A stretch of DNA of 64,000 nucleotides from contig NZ_JASBRE010000027.1 in assembly GCF_029960815.1 (NCBI RefSeq), positions 1-64,000 on the forward strand. Reading direction: 5' to 3'. The translations under genes were made by a program, and so were the position numbers. This stretch comes from Pseudomonas sp. AL03. Lineage in GTDB: Bacteria > Pseudomonadota > Gammaproteobacteria > Pseudomonadales > Pseudomonadaceae. Below are positions 18,774 through 27,699 of this stretch, in pieces (position 1 is the stretch's first letter; each line of letters begins with the position of its first letter). The notes under the pieces are model-generated. The model was given only the letters and a program-made list of their open reading frames with translations, was not told the origin of the DNA and did no database searches.

Positions 18774-21212
18774 ATGCCTGATCCTGTTGCTGCCAGCTTG
18801 CGTCTAGCGCCTGAAGCGCTGACCCGTCCGTTTTCCGCTGAACAGTTCAGCTTCTCTACCACCAATGATTTGGAGCCCTTCCGCGGTGTGCTTGGCCAGG
18901 AACGTGCGGTCGAAGCCTTGCAGTTCGGTGTGGCGATGCCACGCCCCGGCTACAACGTATTCGTCATGGGTGAGCCCGGCACTGGCCGGTTCTCGTTCGT
19001 CAAACGCTACCTGAAAGCCGAAGGCAAACGCCTGCAGACCCCGGCGGACTGGGTCTATGTCAACAATTTCGATGATCCTCGCGAACCTCGTGCCCTGGAG
19101 TTGCCCTCTGGCACCGCCGGTGCCTTTATCGATGACATCAACGGCTTGATCGACAACCTGCTGGCGACTTTTCCGGCAGTGTTCGAGCACCCGTCCTACC
19201 AGCAGAAGAAAAGCGCCATCGACCGCGCCTTCAATCAACGCTATGACCGCGCGTTGGATGTGATCGAGCGCCTGGCGCTGGAGAAGGAAGTCGCGCTGTA
19301 CCGCGACAGCACCAATATCGCCTTCACCCCGATGAGCGAAGGCAAGGCCGTGGACGAAGCCGAATTTGCCCAGTTGCCGGAAGCCGATCGCGAGCGTTTT
19401 CACGACGACATTGCGTGGCTGGAAGAGCGGCTGAACGAAGAGCTCGCCAGCCTGCCGCAGTGGAAGCGTGAGTCGAGCAATCAACTGCGCCAGCTCAACG
19501 AAGAAACCATCACACTGGCCTTGCAGCCATTGCTCGCACCGCTGTCGGAAAAGTACGCGGAAAACGCCGGCGTTTGCGGTTACCTGCAAGCGATGCAGGT
19601 GTACCTGCTCAAGACTGTGGTCGAGCAATTGGTGGACGACAGCAAAACTGACGCCATCGCCCGCAAGCTGCTGGAAGAGCAATACGCGCCGAGCCTGGTG
19701 GTCGGTCATCCGTTCAGCGGCGGTGCGCCAGTGGTCTTCGAGCCGCATCCGACCTATGACAACCTGTTTGGCCGCATCGAATACAGCACCGATCAGGGCG
19801 CGTTCTACACGACCTATCGGCAGTTGCGGCCGGGCGCCTTGCATCGGGCCAACGGCGGTTTCCTGATCCTCGAAGCAGAAAAAATGCTCAGCGAGCCGTT
19901 CGTATGGGATGCGCTCAAGCGCGCCTTGCAATCGCGCAAGCTGAAAATGGAATCGCCACTCGGTGAGCTGGGCCGCCTGGCCACCGTGACCCTGGCACCG
20001 CAACACATTCCGTTGCAGGTCAAGGTCGTCATCATTGGCGCCCGACAGCTCTACTACACGCTGCAGGACCTCGATCCGGACTTCCAGGAGATGTTCCGCG
20101 TTCTGGTGGACTTCGACGAAGACATCCCGATGGTTGACGAAAGCCTGGAGCAGTTCGCCCAGTTGCTCAAAACCCGCACCTCCGAAGAAGGCATGGCGCC
20201 GCTGACCGCTGATGCGGTGGCGCGTCTGGCGACTTACAGTGCTCGCCTGGCTGAGCACCAGGGGCGTTTGTCGGCGCGGATCGGTGATCTGTTCCAACTG
20301 GTCAGCGAGGCGGATTTCATTCGCCAACTGGCCGGTGATGAAATGACCGACGCCGGGCACATCGAACGTGCGCTCAAGGCCAAGGCCACGCGTACCGGGC
20401 GCGTCTCGGCGCGGATTCTTGATGACATGCTGGCGGGAATCATCCTGATCGACACGGATGGCGCGGCGGTGGGCAAATGTAACGGGCTGACAGTGCTGGA
20501 GGTCGGCGACTCGGCGTTCGGTGTGCCGGCGCGGATTTCCGCCACGGTGTATCCGGGCGGTAGCGGCATCGTCGACATCGAGCGCGAGGTCAATCTCGGT
20601 CAGCCCATTCACTCCAAAGGCGTGATGATCCTCACCGGGTATCTGGGCAGCCGTTACGCCCAGGAATTCCCGCTGGCGATTTCCGCGAGTATCGCCCTGG
20701 AGCAGTCCTACGGTTACGTCGATGGCGACAGTGCATCGCTGGGCGAGGCTTGCACCTTGATTTCGGCCTTGTCGAAAACCCCGCTCAAGCAGTGCTTTGC
20801 GATCACCGGCTCGATCAACCAGTTCGGTGAAGTGCAGGCGGTGGGTGGGGTCAACGAGAAAATCGAAGGCTTCTTCCGACTTTGCGAAGCGCGCGGGTTG
20901 ACCGGTGAGCAAGGGGCGATCATTCCTCAGGCCAACGTTGCCACGCTGATGCTCGACGAGAAAGTGCTGACGGCGGTGCGCGCGGGGCAGTTCCACGTCT
21001 ACGCCGTGCGCCAGGCCGATGAGGCGCTGAGCCTGTTGGTTGGCGAGCCGGCTGGTGCGCCAGACGCCGATGGTCAGTTCCCTGAAGGCAGCGTTAACGC
21101 GCGGGTGGTAGAACGCCTGCGGGTCATCGCAGAAATGATCAGCGAAGAAGACCTCAAGGAAGCGGAAAAAGAAGCTGCGCAGGAAGCGTTAGTGGAAGCC
21201 AAACCCGCCTGA
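18774..21212 (+). CDS. Lon-related ATP-dependent protease family protein
   Basis: 812 residues with an N-terminal AAA-type domain and a C-terminal Lon protease domain. The Ser-Lys catalytic dyad is Ser653 (GDSASLGE) and Lys696 (GGVNEKIEGF), 43 residues apart as in Lon. The P-loop reads GEPGTGR (66-72), so the usual Lys is Arg and no Ser or Thr follows. ATP use may therefore be weak or lost, as proposed for other Lon homologues. A coiled-coil section lies at about 150-280. The N-terminus (APEALTRPF) and length match the Pseudomonas family that includes AsrA, a stress-response protease; I leave the symbol blank because there are paralogues. TAAGGA precedes the ATG. A REP doublet follows. Confidence 0.9.
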   Translation: MPDPVAASLRLAPEALTRPFSAEQFSFSTTNDLEPFRGVLGQERAVEALQFGVAMPRPGYNVFVMGEPGTGRFSFVKRYLKAEGKRLQTPADWVYVNNFDDPREPRALELPSGTAGAFIDDINGLIDNLLATFPAVFEHPSYQQKKSAIDRAFNQRYDRALDVIERLALEKEVALYRDSTNIAFTPMSEGKAVDEAEFAQLPEADRERFHDDIAWLEERLNEELASLPQWKRESSNQLRQLNEETITLALQPLLAPLSEKYAENAGVCGYLQAMQVYLLKTVVEQLVDDSKTDAIARKLLEEQYAPSLVVGHPFSGGAPVVFEPHPTYDNLFGRIEYSTDQGAFYTTYRQLRPGALHRANGGFLILEAEKMLSEPFVWDALKRALQSRKLKMESPLGELGRLATVTLAPQHIPLQVKVVIIGARQLYYTLQDLDPDFQEMFRVLVDFDEDIPMVDESLEQFAQLLKTRTSEEGMAPLTADAVARLATYSARLAEHQGRLSARIGDLFQLVSEADFIRQLAGDEMTDAGHIERALKAKATRTGRVSARILDDMLAGIILIDTDGAAVGKCNGLTVLEVGDSAFGVPARISATVYPGGSGIVDIEREVNLGQPIHSKGVMILTGYLGSRYAQEFPLAISASIALEQSYGYVDGDSASLGEACTLISALSKTPLKQCFAITGSINQFGEVQAVGGVNEKIEGFFRLCEARGLTGEQGAIIPQANVATLMLDEKVLTAVRAGQFHVYAVRQADEALSLLVGEPAGAPDADGQFPEGSVNARVVERLRVIAEMISEEDLKEAEKEAAQEALVEAKPA

Positions 21213-21224
21213 CATAGAGCCCCC

Positions 21225-21315
21225 TGTAGGAGCGAGGCTTGCCCGCGAAGAGCGATAACGCGGTTATTCCGGTAAAACCGCGTCACGGCTTTCGCGGGCA
21301 AGCCTCGCTCCTACA
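21225..21315. repeat. REP doublet
   Basis: Inverted 25-base arms, TGTAGGAGCGAGGCTTGCCC... (21225-21249) and its complement (21291-21315), enclose about 40 bases with further internal pairing around AACGCGGTTATTCCGG. It lies just after the Lon-like gene. Confidence 0.9.
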
Positions 21316-21492
21316 AGTGCCGTCGGTCTGACGTCAATATTCACACAATGACCATTCGGCGCCTTTCGGTCTCACCTGACGTACAAGTCAAACTTTTCTT
21401 CTATTCTCAGCTCAAGGATATCGACAGTAATCACTGGATCGAGACAGTCCTCCCGTGGGGGCTGAATACCGGATCTACCGAGGGTCGCCGCC

Positions 21493-21834
21493 ATGTCGCG
21501 CAACCTCTGCCTCACCCGTCAATGCCTGGGCCTTGTGACCCGTATCGAGTGTGCCATCCGCCCATTGGCGGGCGATACGGGCATGTGGACCTTACTCTTT
21601 GCCGCCGGAATGGCCGGCGAACAACCTTCTGCCATTAAGGCCCAGGGCCCGTTTCATGGTCCCTTTGTGGCTGAGTCGATCCTCTACACCATCGTTGAAA
21701 GTCTCACCCTGCACGGCTATGAACTGGCCGATGATCCGCAAATCTGGTGCCTGCACCTGCAAGCTCAGCTGCGGGAAATCAATGGTGGCCGTTGCCGTAA
21801 TCCTGGAGGTTTCGAGTTTCGACCCGAGCACTGA
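21493..21834 (+). CDS. Conserved hypothetical protein
   Basis: 113 residues, starting MSRNLCLTRQCLGLVTRIEC behind a GAGGG ribosome binding site. It contains five Cys residues, a central LLFAAGMAGEQPSAIKAQGP segment, and a helical part ending in ADDPQIWCLHLQAQLREIN. No signal peptide or membrane helix is evident. The composition and reading frame look genuinely coding and I recall close relatives in other Pseudomonas, but I know no function. It converges with the large lipoprotein gene, the two stops lying 5 bases apart. A longer frame starting at 21348 in another register is a shadow. Confidence 0.7.
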   Translation: MSRNLCLTRQCLGLVTRIECAIRPLAGDTGMWTLLFAAGMAGEQPSAIKAQGPFHGPFVAESILYTIVESLTLHGYELADDPQIWCLHLQAQLREINGGRCRNPGGFEFRPEH

Positions 21835-21839
21835 ACCGG

Positions 21840-23669
21840 CTATTGGGCAAGGTGGGACGTATCCGCCGTGTCGAGTTTGACCTCGAATCCATATTGCACG
21901 GTGGTGAGGTCGGTTCGTTGATAGGTTTCCAGTCGGGCAGGCTGCCCGTAGAAGTAATGCACGCCCAATAATGCCGGGCCTTCTGCGCTCGCATCGTGAA
22001 TGACCGAAAGAATCTCCTTCAGATAATTGCCGCTGTCGTCCTTGGCGAAGAAACGCCAGTCCTGGGCGGGAAACAGCTTCAGATTAACCACCAGCGCATT
22101 GCCTTTGAGCGCCAGGCCTTTGGGCAACTGGTGGGTGTCGATGGTTTTCTTTTCGACGGTGGCGAGGAACAGCGGCATGGAGCCCACCGCGTAAGCCGGG
22201 GTTTCTGGAAACAGGTTCAAGTCGTAGGTAATGGTGCCGCGCAGGGGATCGACCTGGTAAGCCTCAGGCGGCAATTCGATCGGCTCATCGCGCTTGCCGT
22301 TACCGTCCTCGGTAAAGAAGCTGACCGGGCTTTCACCGGGGTTGAAGGAGGTGCCGAGCAGCTCATCATTGAAGCTTTTGGAGTGATCGAACTCGATACG
22401 GGCGGCGCTGGGGTCTTCGACCGACTGACTGATGCTGACGTTCTTTTTCAGTTTTTCCTCGCCAAGCGTTGCGCCTTTGAGCCAGATCGGGGCCTGATCG
22501 TCGTACACCACCACCGGCAAAGTCAGTGGCTGGATGGTCTTTTCCGTGGTGTGTGGGTCGAAGCGACGGACTGGCAGGTCCAGGTTCTTGTGGGTCACCG
22601 TGGCGGTTGAAAAGTCCAGTACGCTGACCTCAAGGGTCTCGATCGGCCCATTGAAGTACACCTTGGAATAATGGTGGCTCTGTTGCTTCTCAAACGCGCG
22701 CTGCTCGTCATCGATCTGTTTTTCGAAGTTCTCGCTCCAGGCTTTCTGCTGCTGCATTTTCGCCAGTTGCTGTTGATAGAAAGCAATTTGTGCGGCGGTT
22801 TCGTTGATCGAGCCTGAGCGCGAGAGAAACTGCCCGGTGCTGTCCTTGGCCTGAACGATCAGCGGGTTCAACGGTGTTTCGCTGACCTCGGGGGCCAGTG
22901 GTGCGCTGTTGTTGAATTCGATTTCGGCGTAGTTGTTGGCAAGTTTCAGCAGGGTGACGCTGAGGTTGTCGTTGGTGCGAGTCTGGCCAACGTCCTTTTT
23001 CGTCAGGTCGAAGCTGTAGAGCCGGCGCGGTGCGATCACGTCTACCTTGCCTTGCAGGCTCACCGGTTGTGGCGGGTTCTTGTTATCGACGTCCAGGCCA
23101 TCGATGAAGGGGTAGGTCACCGTCAGGTCGTCGGGGTTGGTCAGGTTTGAGCTCGACGGGCTCAACTGAATACCGGGATCGGTTTCCGACCATTCCGGCT
23201 GAAACGGGATGACGCGCTTGTCGCTCAAAGTCACCGACTGCCATTCCAGGCCATGGGGAAAGAGAAACGCGGCCGGAATGCTGAAGTTGAAAGGGAACAC
23301 CGGTTGCAGATCGGTCAGGTAGTCGGAACTGGAGTCTTTGTGCAGCACGAACAGACCGTTGATGTACGTGTCGACCAAGGCTTGTGGCGTGGGGTAGTGC
23401 TGGAGCACGGCGAGGGCGTCTTCGCCGTATTCTGTTTCTACCGGTTTGCTGTCGAGCTTGAGTTGCGCACGCTCGAGCAACAACAGTGAGCCACCGAGTT
23501 CAGCCACGGCATCCTTGAGTTTCGGATCCTGAATCGCATCCAGAGACTTCTCGAGCTGCGCAGTTTTTTCCTCGAGGCTGACCTGGCGCTTCTCATCGCT
23601 GGGAGAGCAGGCGCTCATCAGCAAAGCCAGGCAAATTCCGGCGCTCGTTAGAGGCAATCGCACATCCAT
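21840..23669 (-). CDS. Large lipoprotein of unknown function
   Basis: 609 residues. Signal peptide with lipobox LMSAC (Cys20), so the protein is lipid-anchored, probably at the outer membrane. A coiled-coil-prone stretch follows the Cys (about 25-65). A second Gln/Lys-rich coiled coil lies at about 295-345. The remainder appears beta-rich with repeated Asp/Glu-Pro turns. I do not recognise the family. The frame is open 49 codons further, but ATG 23669 is followed by a clean signal peptide and preceded by GGAAG. It is divergent from yqhA. Confidence 0.75.
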   Translation of the reverse strand: MDVRLPLTSAGICLALLMSACSPSDEKRQVSLEEKTAQLEKSLDAIQDPKLKDAVAELGGSLLLLERAQLKLDSKPVETEYGEDALAVLQHYPTPQALVDTYINGLFVLHKDSSSDYLTDLQPVFPFNFSIPAAFLFPHGLEWQSVTLSDKRVIPFQPEWSETDPGIQLSPSSSNLTNPDDLTVTYPFIDGLDVDNKNPPQPVSLQGKVDVIAPRRLYSFDLTKKDVGQTRTNDNLSVTLLKLANNYAEIEFNNSAPLAPEVSETPLNPLIVQAKDSTGQFLSRSGSINETAAQIAFYQQQLAKMQQQKAWSENFEKQIDDEQRAFEKQQSHHYSKVYFNGPIETLEVSVLDFSTATVTHKNLDLPVRRFDPHTTEKTIQPLTLPVVVYDDQAPIWLKGATLGEEKLKKNVSISQSVEDPSAARIEFDHSKSFNDELLGTSFNPGESPVSFFTEDGNGKRDEPIELPPEAYQVDPLRGTITYDLNLFPETPAYAVGSMPLFLATVEKKTIDTHQLPKGLALKGNALVVNLKLFPAQDWRFFAKDDSGNYLKEILSVIHDASAEGPALLGVHYFYGQPARLETYQRTDLTTVQYGFEVKLDTADTSHLAQ

Positions 23670-23828
23670 TTCCCGTCTTCCTGTCCGATGTCGCTGAGCT
23701 GTCAATGCTTTGGACACTAGCAGAAAAACCTTGTCACACACGCGCAGGTTGCGGATTTCCCGACGGTTTCTGGGTGTAACGGGTGGCTGATATACTCGCG
23801 GCCATTTCCAGCCCACATGTGAGATTTA

Positions 23829-24317
23829 ATGGAACGCTTTATCGAAAATGCAATGTACGCCTCCCGCTGGCTGCTGGCGCCGATCTACTTTGGTCTGTCC
23901 CTCGGTCTGCTGGCGCTGGCGCTGAAATTCTTCCAGGAAGTGTTTCACGTCATCCCCAACGTGTTCTCGATGGCCGAGTCGGATCTGATTTTGGTGCTGC
24001 TGTCGCTGATCGACATGGCGCTGGTGGGCGGCCTGCTGGTGATGGTGATGATCTCCGGGTACGAGAACTTCGTTTCCCAACTGGATATCGACGAAGGCAA
24101 GGAGAAGCTCAACTGGTTGGGCACCATGGACTCCTCTTCATTGAAGATGAAGGTGGCCGCTTCCATCGTGGCGATTTCGTCCATCCACCTGCTGCGGGTC
24201 TTCATGGACGCCAAGAACATCGATCCCGAGCATTTGAAGTGGTACGTGATCATCCACATGACCTTCGTGATTTCGGCGTTTGCCATGGGTTATCTGGATA
24301 AGCTGACCAAGCACTGA
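23829..24317 (+). CDS. yqhA: UPF0114 family membrane protein YqhA
   Basis: 162 residues, inner membrane. The start MERFIENAMYASRWLLAPIY, the hydrophobic helices (about 14-35, 50-75, 105-125, 135-155) and the loop SGYENFVSQLDIDEGKEKL are typical of the UPF0114/TIGR00645 family. No biochemical role is established. The gene is monocistronic and divergent from the lipoprotein gene, with a TATACT -10-like element about 30 bases upstream. Confidence 0.92.
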   Translation: MERFIENAMYASRWLLAPIYFGLSLGLLALALKFFQEVFHVIPNVFSMAESDLILVLLSLIDMALVGGLLVMVMISGYENFVSQLDIDEGKEKLNWLGTMDSSSLKMKVAASIVAISSIHLLRVFMDAKNIDPEHLKWYVIIHMTFVISAFAMGYLDKLTKH

Positions 24318-24430
24318 TTGGCTAGACAGAGTTGCGAAACAGACGGGCGGTGTTGTTTGTGGCTTGTACTTTGATGCGCCGAGGCTTATGCCTGTAAGGA
24401 TCTTGGCTCGCCACTGTGTGAGGTGTGTTC

Positions 24431-24724
24431 ATGGACCTGCAAGAGTTGAATGCCTATGCCATCGCCGGGAAGATCGATGAGCTCAACCTGATCTCGATGG
24501 AAGGTGGGATCTACCTGTTGGAAGCGCGGATGCACGGCGCGGCGTATCCATTGAGTGATGCCCGCGGCCAGATGTTTCATCTGCGCTCGGTCGAGCATGC
24601 GCGTGAAGTGCTTCACGCCTTTCCCAGCTTGCCATTCAACCTTGTACATGTTTCGGTTCATGACGAGATGTGTGGACTCGGCATCGAGGAAAGCCTGAAG
24701 GTACCGATCGCGTGGCAGCACTGA
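24431..24724 (+). CDS. DUF6482 family protein
   Basis: 97 residues beginning MDLQELNAYAIAGKIDELNL, cytoplasmic by composition. The central region (EGGIYLLEARMHGAAYPLSD) and the following LRSVEHAREVL fit the small Pseudomonas family DUF6482, whose function is unknown. GAGGTG stands five to six bases before ATG 24431; the in-frame GTG two codons earlier is less likely. It precedes fklB in the same direction with a 121-base gap. Confidence 0.8.
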   Translation: MDLQELNAYAIAGKIDELNLISMEGGIYLLEARMHGAAYPLSDARGQMFHLRSVEHAREVLHAFPSLPFNLVHVSVHDEMCGLGIEESLKVPIAWQH

Positions 24725-24845
24725 CACCTCTCATCAACGCGATGGCATCTGTGCTAGTCTGCTGGCCCTTTTGGTTCCGGGCGCTCCGGGATGCGCTGTG
24801 CACGCACGGCAAGTTCCAGGGCCGTCCGCACAGCGGAGCAGTGTC

Positions 24846-25463
24846 ATGTCCGAAGTAAATCTGTCCACCGACGAAACCCGCGTCAGCTACGGTATTGGCC
24901 GTCAGCTGGGCGACCAACTGCGCGACAACCCGCCACCGGGCGTTAACCTGGACGCGATCCTGGCGGGTCTGACCGACGCATTCGCCGGCAAGGAAAGCCG
25001 TGTGGGTCAGGAAGAAATGTCCGCAAGCTTCAAGGTGATCCGCGAAATCATGCAAGCTGAAGCAGCCGCCAAAGCTGAAGCAGCGGCTGGCGAAGGCCTG
25101 GCATTCCTGGCTGAAAACGCCAAGCGTGACGGCATCACCACCCTGGCTTCCGGCCTGCAATTCGAAGTGCTGACCGCCGGTGAGGGCGCCAAGCCAACCC
25201 GTGAAGATCAAGTGCGTACTCACTACCACGGCACCCTGATCGACGGCACTGTGTTCGACAGCTCCTACGATCGTGGTCAGCCTGCAGAATTCCCGGTCGG
25301 CGGCGTGATCGCTGGCTGGACCGAAGCCCTGCAACTGATGAACGCCGGTAGCAAATGGCGTCTGTACGTGCCGAGCGAACTGGCTTACGGCGCTCAAGGC
25401 GTTGGCAGCATTCCACCGCACAGCGTACTGGTATTCGACGTCGAGCTGCTCGACGTTCTGTAA
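24846..25463 (+). CDS. fklB: FKBP-type peptidyl-prolyl isomerase, MIP/FklB type
   Basis: 205 residues. A helical N-terminal dimerisation domain (about 1-95, ending in the Ala-rich AEAAAKAEAAAGEG) is followed by an FKBP domain (about 100-205) with VRTHYHGTLIDGTVFDSSYDR, GWTEALQLM and YGAQGVGSIPPHSVLVFDVEL. It catalyses cis-trans isomerisation of Xaa-Pro bonds. I see no signal peptide, so the E. coli FklB comparison fits better than FkpA. Located as in P. aeruginosa, near the PA4570-like gene and ispB. A REP doublet follows. Confidence 0.93.
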   Translation: MSEVNLSTDETRVSYGIGRQLGDQLRDNPPPGVNLDAILAGLTDAFAGKESRVGQEEMSASFKVIREIMQAEAAAKAEAAAGEGLAFLAENAKRDGITTLASGLQFEVLTAGEGAKPTREDQVRTHYHGTLIDGTVFDSSYDRGQPAEFPVGGVIAGWTEALQLMNAGSKWRLYVPSELAYGAQGVGSIPPHSVLVFDVELLDVL

Positions 25464-25473
25464 TACATGAGCC

Positions 25474-25562
25474 TGTAGGAGCGAAGCTTGCTCGCGAATG
25501 CATCACCTCGGTTTCAAGTCGGAACCGAGTTGCCTGTTTCGCGGGCAAGCCTCGCTCCTACA
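25474..25562. repeat. REP doublet
   Basis: TGTAGGAGCGAAGCTTGCTCGCGAA (25474-25498) faces TTCGCGGGCAAGCCTCGCTCCTACA (25538-25562). The arms differ at a few bases; an inner hairpin (ACCTCGGTTTC with GGAACCGAGTT) fills the middle. Confidence 0.9.
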
Positions 25563-25576
25563 AGGTTTTGCGTTTT

Positions 25577-25834
25577 TCATATTTCAATCTTGTGGTGCAG
25601 TTCGCTTGTCGGGCGCAATGCCCGGGCATAGCAGAACAGAAACAGATTGCGCACCAGTTCCTTAAGCACCACCGGCTCGCTGGAACTCAAGCCGTCGACA
25701 TCCAGATCACCCTGATCCTGCAGCTCGCTCAAGGCTTCTTCTTCAAGCACCGCACAGACTTCCCCGGTTTCCCGATGGAGGATCCTGAGGTAAGGGTGTG
25801 GCCGGTCCAGCCAGGCATCGATCAAATAAGTCAT
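25577..25834 (-). CDS. Small Fur-box-controlled protein, PA4570-like
   Basis: 85 residues starting MTYLIDAWLDRPHPYLRILH, soluble, acidic in the middle (VLEEEALSELQDQGDLDVDG). GGAG lies nine bases before ATG 25834; upstream in-frame ATGs at 25849 and 25843 lack an RBS. A near-perfect Fur box lies 27 bases upstream, so the gene should be induced in iron limitation. Its place between fklB and ispB matches PA4570 of P. aeruginosa, which I recall as a strongly iron-repressed gene without known function. Orthology is by position and size; I cannot align sequences here. Confidence 0.8.
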   Translation of the reverse strand: MTYLIDAWLDRPHPYLRILHRETGEVCAVLEEEALSELQDQGDLDVDGLSSSEPVVLKELVRNLFLFCYARALRPTSELHHKIEI

Positions 25835-25860
25835 GGGTCTCATCTCCATTGATTGGTTTC

Positions 25861-25879
25861 AATGAGAATAATTCTTATT
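25861..25879 (-). promoter_or_regulatory. Fur box
   Basis: AATGAGAATAATTCTTATT is a 19-base inverted repeat with eight of nine base pairs intact and a central A. It closely matches the Pseudomonas Fur consensus (AATGAGAATNATTCTCATT-like). It lies just upstream of the small minus-strand gene starting at 25834. Confidence 0.85.
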
Positions 25880-26038
25880 CATTAAATAGCAAGGACCTAT
25901 TGGCGGTTTGTGTTTTATTCTGGGTAAGGGTTGCGTAGGTCAAAACGGCTGGCGTTTGGCTATTGCGAAGGATTGTTGGGTAAAGCGGGGGAGGTGAACC
26001 ACCATCCCACGCAGGGCGCAGGATGGAAGACAACAGGC

Positions 26039-26380
26039 TCAGACTTTTCTGACGAACTCGGATTTGAGCTTCATCGGGCCGATGCCGTCGATCTTGCAAT
26101 CGATGTCGTGATCGCCATCGCACAGGCGGATGTTCTTGACCTTGGTGCCGACCTTGACCACCAGCGACGTGCCTTTGACCTTGAGGTCCTTGATCACGGT
26201 GATGGTGTCGCCGTCCTGCAGGACGTTGCCCACCGAATCCTTCTTCGCGGTGTCATCGGACACTGCTTCGGCTTCGCCGCTGGCGGACCACTCGTGGGCG
26301 CACTCAGGGCAGATCAGCTGGGCGCCGTCTTCGTAGGTGTATTCGGAATTGCATTTTGGGCAGGGTGGCAACGTGCTCAC
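26039..26380 (-). CDS. yjdM: Zinc-ribbon protein YjdM (PhnA family)
   Basis: 113 residues with an N-terminal zinc ribbon (CPKC at 8-11 and CPEC at about 25-28) and the C-terminal PhnA domain (KDSVGNVLQDGDTITVIKDL, KGTSLVVKVGTKVKNIRL). Although historically called PhnA, the protein is not a proven phosphonate enzyme and its role is unknown. Translation starts at GTG 26380 behind a perfect AAGGAG. It lies between the Fur-box gene and ispB on the same strand. Confidence 0.9.
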   Translation of the reverse strand: MSTLPPCPKCNSEYTYEDGAQLICPECAHEWSASGEAEAVSDDTAKKDSVGNVLQDGDTITVIKDLKVKGTSLVVKVGTKVKNIRLCDGDHDIDCKIDGIGPMKLKSEFVRKV

Positions 26381-26456
26381 TAAAGCTCCTTGGAGTCAGG
26401 GTCGCTAAAAGTCGCACATTGTATAGGGTTTTTAGGCGGAGGAGGGTGATGGAGCA

Positions 26457-26484
26457 AACCTGTGGGGGAGGGGCCCCACAGGTT
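26457..26484 (-). terminator. Hairpin after ispB
   Basis: A perfect 11-bp stem (AACCTGTGGGG with CCCCACAGGTT) encloses a 6-base loop, seven bases beyond the ispB stop. There is no T-run on the minus strand, so termination efficiency is uncertain. Confidence 0.5.
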
Positions 26485-26490
26485 GAGGTG

Positions 26491-27459
26491 TCAGTGCGTG
26501 CGCGCGACCGCAAACTCGCTCAACTCGACCAGCGCATCGCGATACTCGCTGGCTGGCAGCGCATCGAGGCATTTGATCGCGCGGGCCACGAAGTCGCGAG
26601 CCAGCTGGGCGGTGTAATCCAGCGAGCCTGACGCTTCCACGGCTTCGCGGATGCTTTCCAGGTCTTCGATGCCGCCTTTCTGGATCGCCTTGCGAACCAG
26701 TGCAGCCTGCTCCGGCGTACCTTCACGCATGGTGTAGATCAGCGGCAGGGTCGGCTTGCCTTCAGCCAGGTCGTCACCGACGTTCTTGCCCAAGGTTTCA
26801 GCGTCACCTTTGTAGTCCAGCAGGTCGTCGACCAGTTGGAAGGCTACGCCCAGGTGATCGCCGAAGGTACGCAGCGCTTCGCTCTGTTCCGGAGTGGCTT
26901 CGCACAGGGCTGCGGCGCTGTGTGTCGACGCTTCGAAGAGCATCGCGGTCTTGCCGCGGATGACTTCCATGTAGGTTTCTTCAGTGGTGCTGGCGTCACG
27001 GACCTTGGAAAGCTGCAACACTTCGCCTTCGGCGATGATGCGCGTGGCTTGCGAAAGGATCTTCATCACCGGCATGGAGCCCAGTTCGACCATCATTTCG
27101 AAGGACCGCGAATACAGAAAGTCACCCACCAGCACGCTTGGGGCGTTACCCCACATGGCGTTGGCGGTCGAGCGGCCACGGCGCATACCGGACATGTCGA
27201 CCACGTCGTCATGCAGCAGGGTCGCTGTATGCAGGAACTCGATGGTCGCGGCCAGCAGGCGCAGGTCATCGCCTTCGCGGCCCAGGGCCTTGCCACACAG
27301 CAAGACTAACAATGGACGCAGGCGTTTACCGCCAGCCGAGGTTATGTAGTCGCCGATTTTCGATACCAGCGGCACTCGGGAAGCCAGCTGCTTCTTGATG
27401 ATGCCGTCGACGGCGCTAAAATCGTCCGCCACCGCGCGGTAGAAAGCTTGGGGTTGCAT
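26491..27459 (-). CDS. ispB: Octaprenyl (polyprenyl) diphosphate synthase
   Basis: 322 residues of the trans-prenyltransferase fold. First Asp-rich motif DDVVD at 84-88 (LLHDDVVDMSGMRRGR), second VDDLLDYKGD around 207-216, and GGKRLRP near the N-terminus. It elongates farnesyl diphosphate with isopentenyl units to make the ubiquinone side chain, of nine units in Pseudomonas. Divergent from rplU, the classical arrangement in gammaproteobacteria. Confidence 0.96.
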   Translation of the reverse strand: MQPQAFYRAVADDFSAVDGIIKKQLASRVPLVSKIGDYITSAGGKRLRPLLVLLCGKALGREGDDLRLLAATIEFLHTATLLHDDVVDMSGMRRGRSTANAMWGNAPSVLVGDFLYSRSFEMMVELGSMPVMKILSQATRIIAEGEVLQLSKVRDASTTEETYMEVIRGKTAMLFEASTHSAAALCEATPEQSEALRTFGDHLGVAFQLVDDLLDYKGDAETLGKNVGDDLAEGKPTLPLIYTMREGTPEQAALVRKAIQKGGIEDLESIREAVEASGSLDYTAQLARDFVARAIKCLDALPASEYRDALVELSEFAVARTH

Positions 27460-27538
27460 CAGCGACAGTTGCTCCAGAAGGGTTGCGCGGCATGCTAGGA
27501 CCCGCGTCGGCGAGTGTCAAGGTACGATGGACGGCCTC

Positions 27539-27567
27539 TTGCATCGCCCCGGTAGCTTGCGTACAAT
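27539..27567 (+). promoter_or_regulatory. Sigma70-type promoter of rplU-rpmA
   Basis: TTGCAT (27539-27544) and TACAAT (27562-27567) are separated by 17 bases, within the divergent ispB-rplU gap. The predicted leader to the rplU start is about 125 bases. Confidence 0.7.
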
Positions 27568-27699
27568 CGCGCACCCTGAACTTCCTGGGCAGCACCTGCC
27601 TTACGCAATTGCAAACAGGCCTTCCAGCCTTATGCAGCCATGCCAGCCAATACCTCTTCTTATAAAGAGCTGGGTGAGCAGGATTATCGGAGAAATACC

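Noticed and set aside
18804..20996. 730-codon open frame on the minus strand opposite the Lon-like gene.
   Set aside because: Antisense shadow in GC-rich DNA; no domain recognised, while the plus-strand gene has all Lon motifs.
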